Source of the DNA: Armatimonadota bacterium
GTDB lineage: Bacteria > Armatimonadota > UBA5829 > DTJY01
Direction: 5' to 3'
DNA: 64,000 nt
NCBI GenBank assembly: GCA_029907255.1
Contig: JARYMF010000004.1
Location: forward strand, 62,001 to 126,000
The notes under the pieces are model-generated. The model saw nothing but the letters and a program-made list of their open reading frames with translations. It was not told the origin of the DNA and ran no database searches. Positions 17,720 to 26,708 of the stretch are shown in pieces. Positions within the stretch are counted from its first letter, which is position 1, and the number at the start of each line of letters is the position of its first letter. The position numbers were made by a program, and so were the translations under genes.

Positions 17720-17771
17720 TTGACATTTTACCCTCCCAAAGGGATAATTATTAAACAACATAAAGGGATAA
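17720..17771 (+). promoter_or_regulatory. Promoter and direct repeats before the GHL10 gene
   Basis: TTGACA (17720-17725), 17 bp, GATAAT (17743-17748) make a strong promoter with a leader of about 120 nt. The 10-mer AAAGGGATAA occurs at 17738-17747, overlapping the -10 box, and again at 17762-17771, 24 bp apart; this spacing places both on nearly the same face of the helix. A regulator could bind there. A short AAGCGCTT palindrome lies in the leader at 17835-17842. Confidence 0.7.
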
Positions 17772-17876
17772 CTCGAACTCTCAAAGCATATCAACATTTT
17801 AAGCATCCCCAAAGGATTCGGAGAACATTATAGCAAGCGCTTTTACATAAAACAGTTTTTGAAAGGAGATTACGCA

Positions 17877-20800
17877 GTGAAAAAAAGCCTGCCTTCTTTA
17901 ATTGCCATATTTCTGTTTTTAATATCGGCAATTTGCGGAAATGCGGCCGAATTTCGAGCCTTCTGGGTTGACGCCTGGCATGCCGGTTTCAAAACCCCCG
18001 AACAGACCACTGCCATGGTCAACTACGCCAAGGCGTGCAATTGTAATGCCGTTATTGTCGAAATGGAAAAAGCTGGTGATGCATATCATCCCTCAAGCTA
18101 TTTTCCATGGGCAGCTGACGCTAATCCATCCTACGATGCCCTAGCGGATATCATCAATAAAGCCCATGCACAAAATATAGAAGTACATGCTTGGTATTGC
18201 GTCTACCGCATATGGACGCAAACAGTGCCGCCGCCTCAACCTAACCATGTCTACAATCTCCACCCCGAATGGCTTAGCGAGACTAGCACAGGGGTTAAAC
18301 TCTCCGGTACCTCGAGCTATCTCGACCCGGGCGTCCCTGCAGTCCAGGACTGGCTAGTAAATGCCTATTTGGAGGTAGTTCAAAACTACGACATAGACGG
18401 CATCACCTTCGACCGCATCCGCTATCCCGGCACAGACTGGGGCTATAACCCAATAGCGGTAGAGCGCTTCAATAAAGAGTTTGGAACCACAGGAAAACCA
18501 AACGCTGGAAACGATGACTGGAGCAATTGGCGGCGGGCACAAATCAGCGCATTTGTCAAGAAATTCTACTGCAACGCCATGGCAATCAAGCCACAGCTAA
18601 AAGTTGGTGCCGCAGTGTGGAAGACTTCGCTGACCGGTAGCCGAGATTACCTCCAAGATTGGGACGCATGGATGGCAGGCCACTATGCCGACTACATGTG
18701 CCCAATGAATTACACAACAGACAATGCTGTCTGGCGTTCGAATAATCAGGATAATCTTCTCCATGCCTATGGCAGGCACATGTACGTTGCCCAAGATACA
18801 TGCAGCAATACGGTTAGCAATACCAACTACCAACTCAAGGACGGCAGGTCAACAGGTCTTCTCGGATTAAGTTTGTACAGCTACAACTGCGCTGTTGGAA
18901 CTACGCTACAGTCAGTCCTAACAGACCCCAGCACCGGCGCATTCCCCACCTGGGTCGAACCAACCCCAATGACATGGAAGACCAACCCAACATACGGGAT
19001 ACTCAAGGGAACAGTTACCGACTCATCAAACGGCACTGTATTATACAAGGCGACCGTCTCTATCTCGGGTGCCGGTCTTTCGACCACTTCAGACGGAACA
19101 GGCTTCTACGGCATTCTTGATGTAAGCCCTGGCACTTACACAGTTACATGCTCAGCTGATGGTTACGTAAGTCAAAGTGCCACTGGTGTAACTATTACCG
19201 CCGGGGCAGTCACCACCAGGAATTTCTCTCTCGCCCCTGATGGTGTGCCGCCCGTCCTGAGCAACATCCAGGCGACAAATATTCAGGCTACTAATGCCAT
19301 TATTGTCTGGAACACAGACGAAAATGCAACCACCCAAGTCGAGTATGGCCCGACGCCTTCATATGGTTATATAACGCCAGAAAACACAAAGCTAGTGACC
19401 AGCCACTCAGTCCAATTGGTTGGCCTCGCGCCGAATACTCAGTATTATTACCGAGTAATATCCAAAGATGGAAGCGGCTCCACTGCTGTCTCAACCCCGC
19501 AAACATTTACAACAATAGGCTATGACATTCCGGCAGACATAATCAAAGATAACGATGACACCACAGGAGTAGTATTCGTAGGAAGTTGGATTAGGAGCAC
19601 TTCTTCTACCGAGAGATATGGTGCAAGCTATCATTACTGCTCGGGCTACGACCAAAGTAGGAAATGCACTTGGTACCCAAACGTAATCACAGCCGGCAGG
19701 TACAACGTTTACGCTTGGTGGGTTGACGGTGCCAACAGAACTACCCATGCCCCATACTTTATCCAGTGGAGCGGGGGTTCGATGAGCATATCAGTCAACC
19801 AGCAAGACCCAAATTCTGGCGGGAAATGGCAACTCCTCGTAGCCAATGTGCCATTCGCAACTGGAACAGCAAATGGCTGGGTCAGACTCAGTAGTGCCGG
19901 AGTTGAGACAAGCCTAAACGTAATCGCAGATGCAATCAAGCTTGAGTTCGCCGAGGATAGAGTGCCGCCATCAGTGCCAACAAACCTCTCAGCACAAGCT
20001 GTTTCCACTAGCCGAATTGATTTAACCTGGACCGCCTCGACCGATAATGTTGGCGTAGCAGGTTACAAAATATATCGTAACGGCGGCCTCATAGGCACAA
20101 GCACGACTACAAGCTTTTCAGACACCAACCTTGCAGCAAATACATCTTACACATACTCCGTCTCAGCTTATGATGCTGAATCAAATGACTCTGGCCAATG
20201 TGCGCCAATTTCTAGGTTCACATTGCCTATTGCACCGTCATCTGGAAGCGTAACATGTAACAAATCTGTGAACACTTGGTACTCTTCAACAACCTTCGTT
20301 TTTAACTCAACAGAAAGTTTCGGACCAGGGACTCGCCAATATTACCGAATCCATTGGGATACTCAGCCCACACACACATGGACAGGCGGCGAAGAGCACT
20401 GGAGCTCTGGCGCCTTAGAGCTATCTTGCGAGGATAGCGGTTCATACTACTTACACCTCCAAAGCTGCAACGGCGATGGAATACCAAACGGAACACTTGA
20501 TCTCGGACCATACAAGTACGATGCAACAGCACCTGAAATGGGCGCTGTCTCCGATGACGGAGCATATACAAACGCCGCTGGTCAACTTAACGCAACGTGG
20601 AGCGGCAGCGACCCTGAATCCGGAATCGAGGAATATCAATATGCAGTTGGCACCTCGCCAGACAACCTTGGCTCCGTAGTGCCTTGGACAAGTGCAGGAA
20701 CAAGTACATCCGTTACTACCACTGGTATTAACCTTACCTCAGGAGTCACCTACTATATAGGCGTTAAAGCAAGGAACGCGGCAAATGCTTGGTCCGCAGT

Positions 20801-21437
20801 CTCAGTATCCGATGGGATAATGGCAGCCGATGTGGTCGAGAAAATCTCTGATGCAAAGGCACTTCCAAATGGGCGAGCCGTAATCATCCCACAAAAAGTG
20901 GTTAGCGCTGACTTTGACAGCTATTTCTACATTGCGGAACCGCTCGCCGCACCGGAAATCCCTCAATATGGCGGAATAAGGGTAAACGGTACCGCCCCTG
21001 ATCAAGGGACAAAGGTTGATATCGGAGGCATAATTAGCCTAATTAATGGAGAACGAGTCATTACCAATGCCTCAATAACTCCAAATGGGGTTGCAAGCAT
21101 TCCTGGGCCATTGTTGCTAATTAACCTAGCTTTGGGCGGTGGGGAATTGAATCCATATACGCCTGGTGTCACCGGCGGTTTTGGAACAAACAATATCGGA
21201 ATGCTTGTGACTGTAACTGGCAAGGTTAATAATCCGCCAGGAACTGGCTTTTTCTACATTGACGACGGCTCGCTTCCAGGCGGCGTCAAGATAAACTCGG
21301 AAAAACTTAACACAAAAATCCCCGCACAAGGCGATTACGTTGTCGTTACTGGAATCAGCTCAACCGAAGTAGTTGGAGGAACTGTGTATCGGGTCGTAAT
21401 CCCAAGAGGCGACTCCGACGTAACCATCTATCATTAA
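17877..21437 (+). CDS. Exported multidomain GHL10 glycoside-hydrolase-like protein
   Basis: 1186 residues from a GTG at 17877, which follows AAAGGAG with 8-nt spacing. Signal peptide about residues 1-24. Apparent order: GHL10 (family-10-like TIM barrel) domain about 26-345, starting AEFRAFWVDAWHAGF and including DIDGITFDRIRYPG; a carboxypeptidase-regulatory-like beta domain about 370-455; a fibronectin type III-like domain about 458-545; a golvesin-like carbohydrate-binding domain about 550-700; another FN3 about 702-785; a beta domain and a third FN3-like region to about 980; and a C-terminal OB-fold-like domain. GHL10 proteins are thought to act on cell-wall or storage glycans; activity is unproven. 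A perfect terminator follows. Confidence 0.82.
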   Translation: MKKSLPSLIAIFLFLISAICGNAAEFRAFWVDAWHAGFKTPEQTTAMVNYAKACNCNAVIVEMEKAGDAYHPSSYFPWAADANPSYDALADIINKAHAQNIEVHAWYCVYRIWTQTVPPPQPNHVYNLHPEWLSETSTGVKLSGTSSYLDPGVPAVQDWLVNAYLEVVQNYDIDGITFDRIRYPGTDWGYNPIAVERFNKEFGTTGKPNAGNDDWSNWRRAQISAFVKKFYCNAMAIKPQLKVGAAVWKTSLTGSRDYLQDWDAWMAGHYADYMCPMNYTTDNAVWRSNNQDNLLHAYGRHMYVAQDTCSNTVSNTNYQLKDGRSTGLLGLSLYSYNCAVGTTLQSVLTDPSTGAFPTWVEPTPMTWKTNPTYGILKGTVTDSSNGTVLYKATVSISGAGLSTTSDGTGFYGILDVSPGTYTVTCSADGYVSQSATGVTITAGAVTTRNFSLAPDGVPPVLSNIQATNIQATNAIIVWNTDENATTQVEYGPTPSYGYITPENTKLVTSHSVQLVGLAPNTQYYYRVISKDGSGSTAVSTPQTFTTIGYDIPADIIKDNDDTTGVVFVGSWIRSTSSTERYGASYHYCSGYDQSRKCTWYPNVITAGRYNVYAWWVDGANRTTHAPYFIQWSGGSMSISVNQQDPNSGGKWQLLVANVPFATGTANGWVRLSSAGVETSLNVIADAIKLEFAEDRVPPSVPTNLSAQAVSTSRIDLTWTASTDNVGVAGYKIYRNGGLIGTSTTTSFSDTNLAANTSYTYSVSAYDAESNDSGQCAPISRFTLPIAPSSGSVTCNKSVNTWYSSTTFVFNSTESFGPGTRQYYRIHWDTQPTHTWTGGEEHWSSGALELSCEDSGSYYLHLQSCNGDGIPNGTLDLGPYKYDATAPEMGAVSDDGAYTNAAGQLNATWSGSDPESGIEEYQYAVGTSPDNLGSVVPWTSAGTSTSVTTTGINLTSGVTYYIGVKARNAANAWSAVSVSDGIMAADVVEKISDAKALPNGRAVIIPQKVVSADFDSYFYIAEPLAAPEIPQYGGIRVNGTAPDQGTKVDIGGIISLINGERVITNASITPNGVASIPGPLLLINLALGGGELNPYTPGVTGGFGTNNIGMLVTVTGKVNNPPGTGFFYIDDGSLPGGVKINSEKLNTKIPAQGDYVVVTGISSTEVVGGTVYRVVIPRGDSDVTIYH

Positions 21438-21475
21438 GTAACACTAGCTTCAAGCCTTCAAAGAAAATAATAAAT

Positions 21476-21510
21476 AATGGCCGACTCACCAGAGGTCGGC
21501 CATTTCTTTT
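21476..21510. terminator. Bidirectional intrinsic terminator
   Basis: A 10-bp perfect stem (AATGGCCGAC at 21476-21485 with 21495-21504) and a 9-nt loop, followed by TCTTTTTATT on the plus strand. It separates the GHL10 gene from the convergent UPF0016 gene. Confidence 0.9.
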
Positions 21511-21524
21511 TATTAAGGGGGATT

Positions 21525-21809
21525 TTAGATTTTACCAAACAGCATTAATCCGCCAATAGCAATAAAAAGCAGACCAGCAAATTGATGTATGCGATTCATG
21601 GGAATTATTTTGGTAAGCACATCACCAACCAACACGCCAACAAGCGTCACAACTGCAAGCGCCGAAATAGCCCCAAAAAGCACGACGAAAGGTTTGCCGC
21701 TTTTTGCTGCAAGAGCCATGCTCATTAATTGCGTTTTGTCACCAAACTCGGCGATTAGTATCAAGAGAAAAGCCCTCAACGCAATGTTGCCTGCGATTTC
21801 ATGTGACAT
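21525..21809 (-). CDS. UPF0016 (Gdt1/TMEM165-like) family half-protein
   Basis: 94 residues with three hydrophobic helices and one copy of the family signature E-x-G-D-K-T (LIAEFGDKTQLMSMALAA, about residues 19-36). Gdt1/MneA-type proteins move Mn2+ or Ca2+ across membranes; most have two copies of this domain, but single-domain forms that would pair in the membrane are common in bacteria. No second half-protein gene is adjacent. Ion specificity cannot be told. Confidence 0.88.
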   Translation of the reverse strand: MSHEIAGNIALRAFLLILIAEFGDKTQLMSMALAAKSGKPFVVLFGAISALAVVTLVGVLVGDVLTKIIPMNRIHQFAGLLFIAIGGLMLFGKI

Positions 21810-21905
21810 CTGCTCGTTTTACCCCCAGCAATTATTTTTTACTTTGGCCTTAGCTAAATAGCAATGGCACAGACTTGTAATTATATTTCGCCGGGGAACA
21901 AGCCG

Positions 21906-22172
21906 TCAACTGATTTGGTGTGAATTATTAGATTTTGTTCGTGCTCGCTCAACCTCGCCAACTTCTAATTCATCAACATAAACCTTCTGAACGCCCGGAG
22001 TGCCGCGAGCAAGAAAAAGCGCTATGTCGCGCTGTTCTAGTGTGTTGACCCTGCCAATCAAATAAACAACATTATCAACAACATAAGGACTGATTGGCAG
22101 ATCACCTATCCGCTTGTCCTCGCTCAGACGAGACCTGACTGCAACTTCCAGCGCCGCCTCACGCACACCCAT
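21906..22172 (-). CDS. Small stand-alone BON-domain protein
   Basis: 88 residues from the ATG at 22172 (GGGGG about 8 nt upstream). One BON-like unit: a helix with VAVRSRLSEDKRIGDLPI, then VDNVVYLIGRVNTLEQRDIALFLARGTPGVQKVYVDE. BON domains bind membranes or ligands in exported proteins, but this one has no signal peptide, membrane helix or partner domain. A similar protein lies at 43702-43938. Function unknown. Confidence 0.7.
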   Translation of the reverse strand: MGVREAALEVAVRSRLSEDKRIGDLPISPYVVDNVVYLIGRVNTLEQRDIALFLARGTPGVQKVYVDELEVGEVERARTKSNNSHQIS

Positions 22173-22337
22173 CACGCTCTACCCCCTTACCGACCTCAGA
22201 AATGCTTAAAGCCGCATGAAACTTAAAAGCAGATTGTTGGCGTGGAGTTACCCTGCACTTTATTCATTAGTACTAATTTTTATTCCCCATTGAATGCAGA
22301 CCCAAACTGATGAGCTTTATAACTACAAAAAGGGTTA

Positions 22338-24197
22338 CTAGCCAACCCTTTCATATTTGCTCACTAAAACCATTAGAAGCGAAATATCAGCAGGAGTTAC
22401 CCCAGGAATGCGTGCTGCCTGTCCAATGGAAGTAGGCTGTATGCGACTGAGCTTTTCGCGCCCCTCATTGGAAAGTGACGTAGCAGAGGAATAATCGAAA
22501 TCCGAAGGGATTCTAAGGCTTTCTAGTTTTTTCTGTTGCTCGACCTGCAAAAGCTGGCGGCGGATGTAGCCTTCATATTTAATTTGAGTCTCAATTTGTT
22601 CGCGGACGTCGCGTGGAAGCTGTGGACCATGGCCATTGAGACTCAATATATCAGCATAGCGAACGTTCGGACGGCGAAGTAGCTCCTCAAGAGATGTCCG
22701 CCGTTGCAGGTTTTCAATCCCAAGTTTTGCTAGGGCTTCCGTATCCGACGGTTTTATAAAAGTTTTCTTAAGACGCTCCATTTCTTGACTTATTTGCTCT
22801 TGTCTAGCAGTGAATCGCTCCCATCGCCCCTGAGTAACGAGACCTATCTCACGGCCAATTGGGGTCAGCCGCGCGTCCGCATTATCCTGCCGTAGCAAGA
22901 GCCGATGCTCTGCGCGAGAGGTTAGCAATCTGTAGGGGTCATTCACACCTTTTGTTACCAAATCATCAATCATTACCCCGATATAAGCCTGCGAGCGGTC
23001 GAGTACGATGGGTTCACGGCCCTGAACTGCAAGGGCAGCATTGATTCCAGCCATTAGTCCTTGAGCGGCAGCTTCCTCATAGCCTGAGGTGCCATTAATC
23101 TGACCGGCAAAGTAAAGCCCCTCAACGAGTTTGGTTTCTAGGCTTGGCTTGAGCTGGGTTGGCGGCGCAAAATCATACTCAATAGCGTATCCAGGTCGGA
23201 TTATATGAGCGTTTTCCAAACCAGGTATCGAGTGTATCATCTCAATTTGGACGTCCTCAGGCATGCTTGTTGACATTCCCTGCACATAAACCTCATCGGT
23301 ATGCCAGCCTTCCTGCTCAAGAAAGACCTGATGCCTTTCTTTGTCAGGGAATTTCACCATTTTGTCTTCGATAGACGGACAATAACGAGGCCCAACGCCC
23401 ATGATGGAGCCGCCATACATTGCAGAGCGGTGAAGATTTTCCATTATGATGTTACGCGTCTTCTGCGTCGTATAGGTGAGCCAGCAAGGAAGTAGGCCTT
23501 CTCGACGCACCAAAGGCGTTATAAACGAGAAAGCTAGGGGCTCGTCATCAGAGGGATGTTCTTCAACCTTTGAGAAATCTATGCTTCCCTTGTGGATTCG
23601 CGCAGTTGTGCCGGTCTTTAGCCTACCTAGTTCAAAGCCAATCTCAATTAGGCTTTCAGAGAGCTTGTCGGCGGCGAATTCGCCGGCTCGGCCTGCAGGA
23701 AACCTCACTTCGCCAATGTGGATAAGACCCCGAAGAAAAGTGCCCGTAGTGAGGATAACCTTTTTCGCTAAATACTCTACCCCCGTTTGGCTTACTACGC
23801 CAACTACTCTGTCGTTCTTAACAAGAATTCGCTCAACCATTGCCTGCTTAAGGTCGAGGCCAGGTTGAGACTCGATGGTTTGCTTCATTATAGATTGATA
23901 TAGTCGCTTGTCGGCTTGTGCCCTAAGCGCCTGGACTGCTGGCCCTTTGCCAGTATTTAGCATCCGGATGTGAGTATAAGCAGCATCGATTGTCAAGCCC
24001 ATCTGTCCACCTAGTGCGTCAATCTCGCGGACCAGATGGCCCTTGGCAGGTCCTCCAATGCTGCAGTTGCACGGCATGACCGCTATGCTATCTATGTTGA
24101 TTGTCAGGAGGAGGGTCTTGCAACCCAACCGAGCTGCCGCAAGTGCAGCCTCACAACCAGCATGACCCGCTCCAACTACAATGACATCGTATTTCAT
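22338..24197 (-). CDS. mnmG: tRNA uridine-5-carboxymethylaminomethyl modification enzyme MnmG
   Basis: 619 residues. With MnmE it forms the (c)mnm5 group at wobble uridine 34 of several tRNAs, using FAD. The FAD site is [19 protein letters not shown] at residues 7-25; [56 protein letters not shown] and [20 protein letters not shown] are MnmG signatures that exclude TrmFO. Length is typical. Start at 24197 (MKYDVIVVG) is chosen because upstream in-frame codons lie inside the promoter. A TATAAT box ends 9 nt before it, so the transcript may have almost no leader. mnmE is not in the window. Confidence 0.97.
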   Translation of the reverse strand: MKYDVIVVGAGHAGCEAALAAARLGCKTLLLTINIDSIAVMPCNCSIGGPAKGHLVREIDALGGQMGLTIDAAYTHIRMLNTGKGPAVQALRAQADKRLYQSIMKQTIESQPGLDLKQAMVERILVKNDRVVGVVSQTGVEYLAKKVILTTGTFLRGLIHIGEVRFPAGRAGEFAADKLSESLIEIGFELGRLKTGTTARIHKGSIDFSKVEEHPSDDEPLAFSFITPLVRREGLLPCWLTYTTQKTRNIIMENLHRSAMYGGSIMGVGPRYCPSIEDKMVKFPDKERHQVFLEQEGWHTDEVYVQGMSTSMPEDVQIEMIHSIPGLENAHIIRPGYAIEYDFAPPTQLKPSLETKLVEGLYFAGQINGTSGYEEAAAQGLMAGINAALAVQGREPIVLDRSQAYIGVMIDDLVTKGVNDPYRLLTSRAEHRLLLRQDNADARLTPIGREIGLVTQGRWERFTARQEQISQEMERLKKTFIKPSDTEALAKLGIENLQRRTSLEELLRRPNVRYADILSLNGHGPQLPRDVREQIETQIKYEGYIRRQLLQVEQQKKLESLRIPSDFDYSSATSLSNEGREKLSRIQPTSIGQAARIPGVTPADISLLMVLVSKYERVG

Positions 24198-24206
24198 AGC
24201 ACCTAT

Positions 24207-24235
24207 ATTATACCATACTGCCAATTCAGAGTCCG
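24207..24235 (-). promoter_or_regulatory. mnmG promoter with very short leader
   Basis: Minus strand: CGGACT (24235-24230), 17 bp, TATAAT (24212-24207). The ATG is at 24197, leaving room for only 2-4 nt of leader after a normal start point. No SD of usual strength is present. Confidence 0.55.
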
Positions 24236-24424
24236 CCTAAAGCACTTGTTTGATTCTAGACCATTCGTTGACTTGCAGTCAGTTCAGAGATAAAAGCGAG
24301 AATTGAACGGCAAATCAGGCATAAATACGGGTATTAAACTGGTAATGTTGACAACTTCCACGCTGGATAGTCAATGGAATAACGTTAACGTAGACTCCGT
24401 TTGGAACGGCGGATTCCCAATTTG

Positions 24425-25039
24425 ATGAAACCTAGAACCAATTTAAATGGCATTGTTATGGATTATTACCGGAACGCAGTGCGTTCAGCCTGGCAGTCAA
24501 GAATTGAATCACTCACGGCTGTAACCGCAAGCAACGCCGAGCTTTCTGGTGCAATTCCATTGCCGTTTAAAAGCGGTTATTCGGCAATTCCGCACGATGC
24601 CAACGTGAGCCATACAATATTAACTTCAAAACAGATAAAGGAGGCCGATGACGAAGCAATGGCTCTGGCAGAGTTAGAAAGATTTGTAAGGGACGAGGGA
24701 CACGCTTATTTTCAATTAAAGTCGCCGCTTCTAATAAGGCTTTATCTGCCGCGCCCAAATGGCGATACAGTGCGTGCACTCTGTACATCAGGAGATATGG
24801 GATGCTCAGGAGTCAGGGTATACCTTCCATCGAGAATGGACCTCAAGCCTGGCGTAGCTCTGGATCTTGACCTTTTTGTTAATAAGAAAAATAATCCAGT
24901 GGCTATTAAGGGCGTAGTTAGCAAAATTGAGCATAAATGCGAGAAAGAACTTGTCCGCTATGCCATTGATATCCGATTCGGCCCATTAAACGCCGATGCA
25001 TTGCATAAAATCACAGAATATGTGAAATCTCAAGCTTAA
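24425..25039 (+). CDS. PilZ-like domain protein
   Basis: 204 residues if the ATG at 24425 is used; the ORF extends to a TTG at 24401 and another ATG lies at 24458. None has a good SD. The C-terminal half (about 90-200) fits a PilZ fold: LKSPLLIRLYLPRPNGD, SGDMGCSGVRVYLPSRMDLKPG, then VAIKGVVSKIE and YAIDIRFGPLNADALHKI. PilZ proteins usually bind cyclic di-GMP through RxxxR and D/NxSxxG. Only a degenerate second motif (GDMGCSGVRV) is visible and no clear RxxxR, so this may be a non-binding version. The N-terminus is unrecognised. It is alone between divergent and convergent neighbours. Confidence 0.62.
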   Translation: MKPRTNLNGIVMDYYRNAVRSAWQSRIESLTAVTASNAELSGAIPLPFKSGYSAIPHDANVSHTILTSKQIKEADDEAMALAELERFVRDEGHAYFQLKSPLLIRLYLPRPNGDTVRALCTSGDMGCSGVRVYLPSRMDLKPGVALDLDLFVNKKNNPVAIKGVVSKIEHKCEKELVRYAIDIRFGPLNADALHKITEYVKSQA

Positions 25040-25068
25040 AAGAGAAATTCAATGCAAAAGGCTAAAGC

Positions 25069-25099
25069 TGGAGGGTGATATAATCACCCTCCAATTTTT
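25069..25099. terminator. Bidirectional intrinsic terminator
   Basis: An 11-bp perfect stem (TGGAGGGTGAT at 25069-25079 with 25083-25093), a 3-nt loop and ATTTTT after it. It closes the PilZ-like gene and lies just beyond the end of the convergent membrane-protein gene. Confidence 0.88.
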
Positions 25100-26708
25100 A
25101 TACCTTTCCGTCATCCACCACCCTATAAATCACAATTCCACCTTGGTCAAATGCTGGCTTCAGATAATCAACCTTCCGCTCGCTTAGATTAACAGGCTTA
25201 AAACCAGGCGAACTTTCCTCACGACATTCAACAACCCAGCTTATTCGGTGTTTCCGCAAAAAAGTCCGCCTCTCGTCATCAGAGGTGTCAGGAACATAGA
25301 AGCGCCCAACTTCCAAAAGCTTATCCCAAAAACGCACTGTTTCCCCCCAGTGGCCGCAGTACACAGTGCGCCCCGTGAACCCCGGAACAAGCACCGAAAA
25401 GCTCGGCGGGCCAAGGATTGCCTCATCTGGTTTCGCATGAGCCCGCAGAAATGAAAGAGCATTCAGCTCAACCTCGGAAATGTAAGGCGTGTGAAACGCT
25501 GTTGGCACTTGGTTTTGCAGAATGTCACCAATATTCCACGCTATTACAACCATGTTTGATGGAACCATCGCCAGCAATATAAGTGCAGAAAACAACGTCC
25601 GATATTTATCTTTCAGAATACGGCTAGTTACAGCAGTCACGCCCATTGTCGCTAGAATGCTCAGCGGTATATGTGTTCCCATTATGAGCTTTCTTTGGAA
25701 AGTTACAGGAAGATATGCCGCAATGAAGCCAGCCAAACACCAGCAGACGAGAAGGTTTAAGTCATTATTCCTTCTCGACTGCCACACCCCAATAAGCGCA
25801 AACACAAGAAGAAGTCCATAGCCAGTAATATACCAAACAATACTAGGCGAAGTCGTCGGCACCGCAGCACGCATCCTAAAGACGGGCTCACTTAAAAAAA
25901 AGTACGCCTGATATGCTATCGCAGGCGATGCAATTAGCAAAGCGGTTGCGCCTCCAACCAAAACTCTAGAATTTCGAGGTTTTAATGCCAGCTTGAGTAG
26001 CGAATAGAACGCCCAAGTAAGACCAAGTGGGATAATGTCGTAGGTATGGATGTTCGAAAGAAGCAATAAGCCCACACCAGCAAATATGGCATGCTTCCAT
26101 TGGCCTATTGTTGCGAATTTGTACAGCCAAAAAATAATTCCTACCATTAGCAAGGTTGGAAAAGTATACAGAGGACTTAGATAAATACTGAGAAATGTGA
26201 TTGCTTCTGGTTGCCACAAATCCACTGGGGCATTCGTTGAATGAGGAACCCCTACAAATAGAAAGCCCAAACCAGCCGAAGTTCCTGTGATTAACAAACA
26301 AAGACGTCGGGACGACTTATTTTCAATCCAGATACTAGAAAGAATGTATATAGCAAGCAAAAGCGCAAAGCCGCTGATAACCCTTACGATGTGAAGCATT
26401 GCCGCAAGCGGCAAATGTGCAAAATGAGCTAACTTTCCGAGCACATAAAAGAAAATATTGAAACCTTTGCCTATCTGGGGTTCTGTTGTAAAGAGATTTC
26501 TTATAAAAAAATTTCCATCAGCGGCCTGCCGCATCCAAGAAAGATAAACGCACATATCATCGCCATTGTGCATAAACCCAATGAAGCGATAACCTGGCCC
26601 TGCGAAGGCATAACCTATTGCATAGGGGACCATTGTCCCAAGCACAATGGCTAGAGATACCCATATCACCCATTTCCATTCACTTCGGCTAATGGATGTT
26701 TTATCCAT
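25098..26708 (-). CDS. Polytopic membrane protein, GT-C glycosyltransferase-like
   Basis: 536 residues from the ATG at 26708, which overlaps the last 8 nt of the YfhO gene (ATGGATAA), implying coupling. About 11 hydrophobic helices. The first periplasmic loop has GYRFIGFMHNGDDMCVYLSWMRQAADG, with an acidic GDD suited to the catalytic position of GT-C enzymes, which use lipid-phosphate sugar donors. The C-terminal 110 residues are a soluble domain (FLRAHAKPDEAILGPPSFSVLVPGFTGRTVYCGHWGETV), as in many GT-C proteins. The donor and acceptor are unknown. It may glycosylate surface or secreted products together with its partner. Confidence 0.65.
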   Translation of the reverse strand: MDKTSISRSEWKWVIWVSLAIVLGTMVPYAIGYAFAGPGYRFIGFMHNGDDMCVYLSWMRQAADGNFFIRNLFTTEPQIGKGFNIFFYVLGKLAHFAHLPLAAMLHIVRVISGFALLLAIYILSSIWIENKSSRRLCLLITGTSAGLGFLFVGVPHSTNAPVDLWQPEAITFLSIYLSPLYTFPTLLMVGIIFWLYKFATIGQWKHAIFAGVGLLLLSNIHTYDIIPLGLTWAFYSLLKLALKPRNSRVLVGGATALLIASPAIAYQAYFFLSEPVFRMRAAVPTTSPSIVWYITGYGLLLVFALIGVWQSRRNNDLNLLVCWCLAGFIAAYLPVTFQRKLIMGTHIPLSILATMGVTAVTSRILKDKYRTLFSALILLAMVPSNMVVIAWNIGDILQNQVPTAFHTPYISEVELNALSFLRAHAKPDEAILGPPSFSVLVPGFTGRTVYCGHWGETVRFWDKLLEVGRFYVPDTSDDERRTFLRKHRISWVVECREESSPGFKPVNLSERKVDYLKPAFDQGGIVIYRVVDDGKV

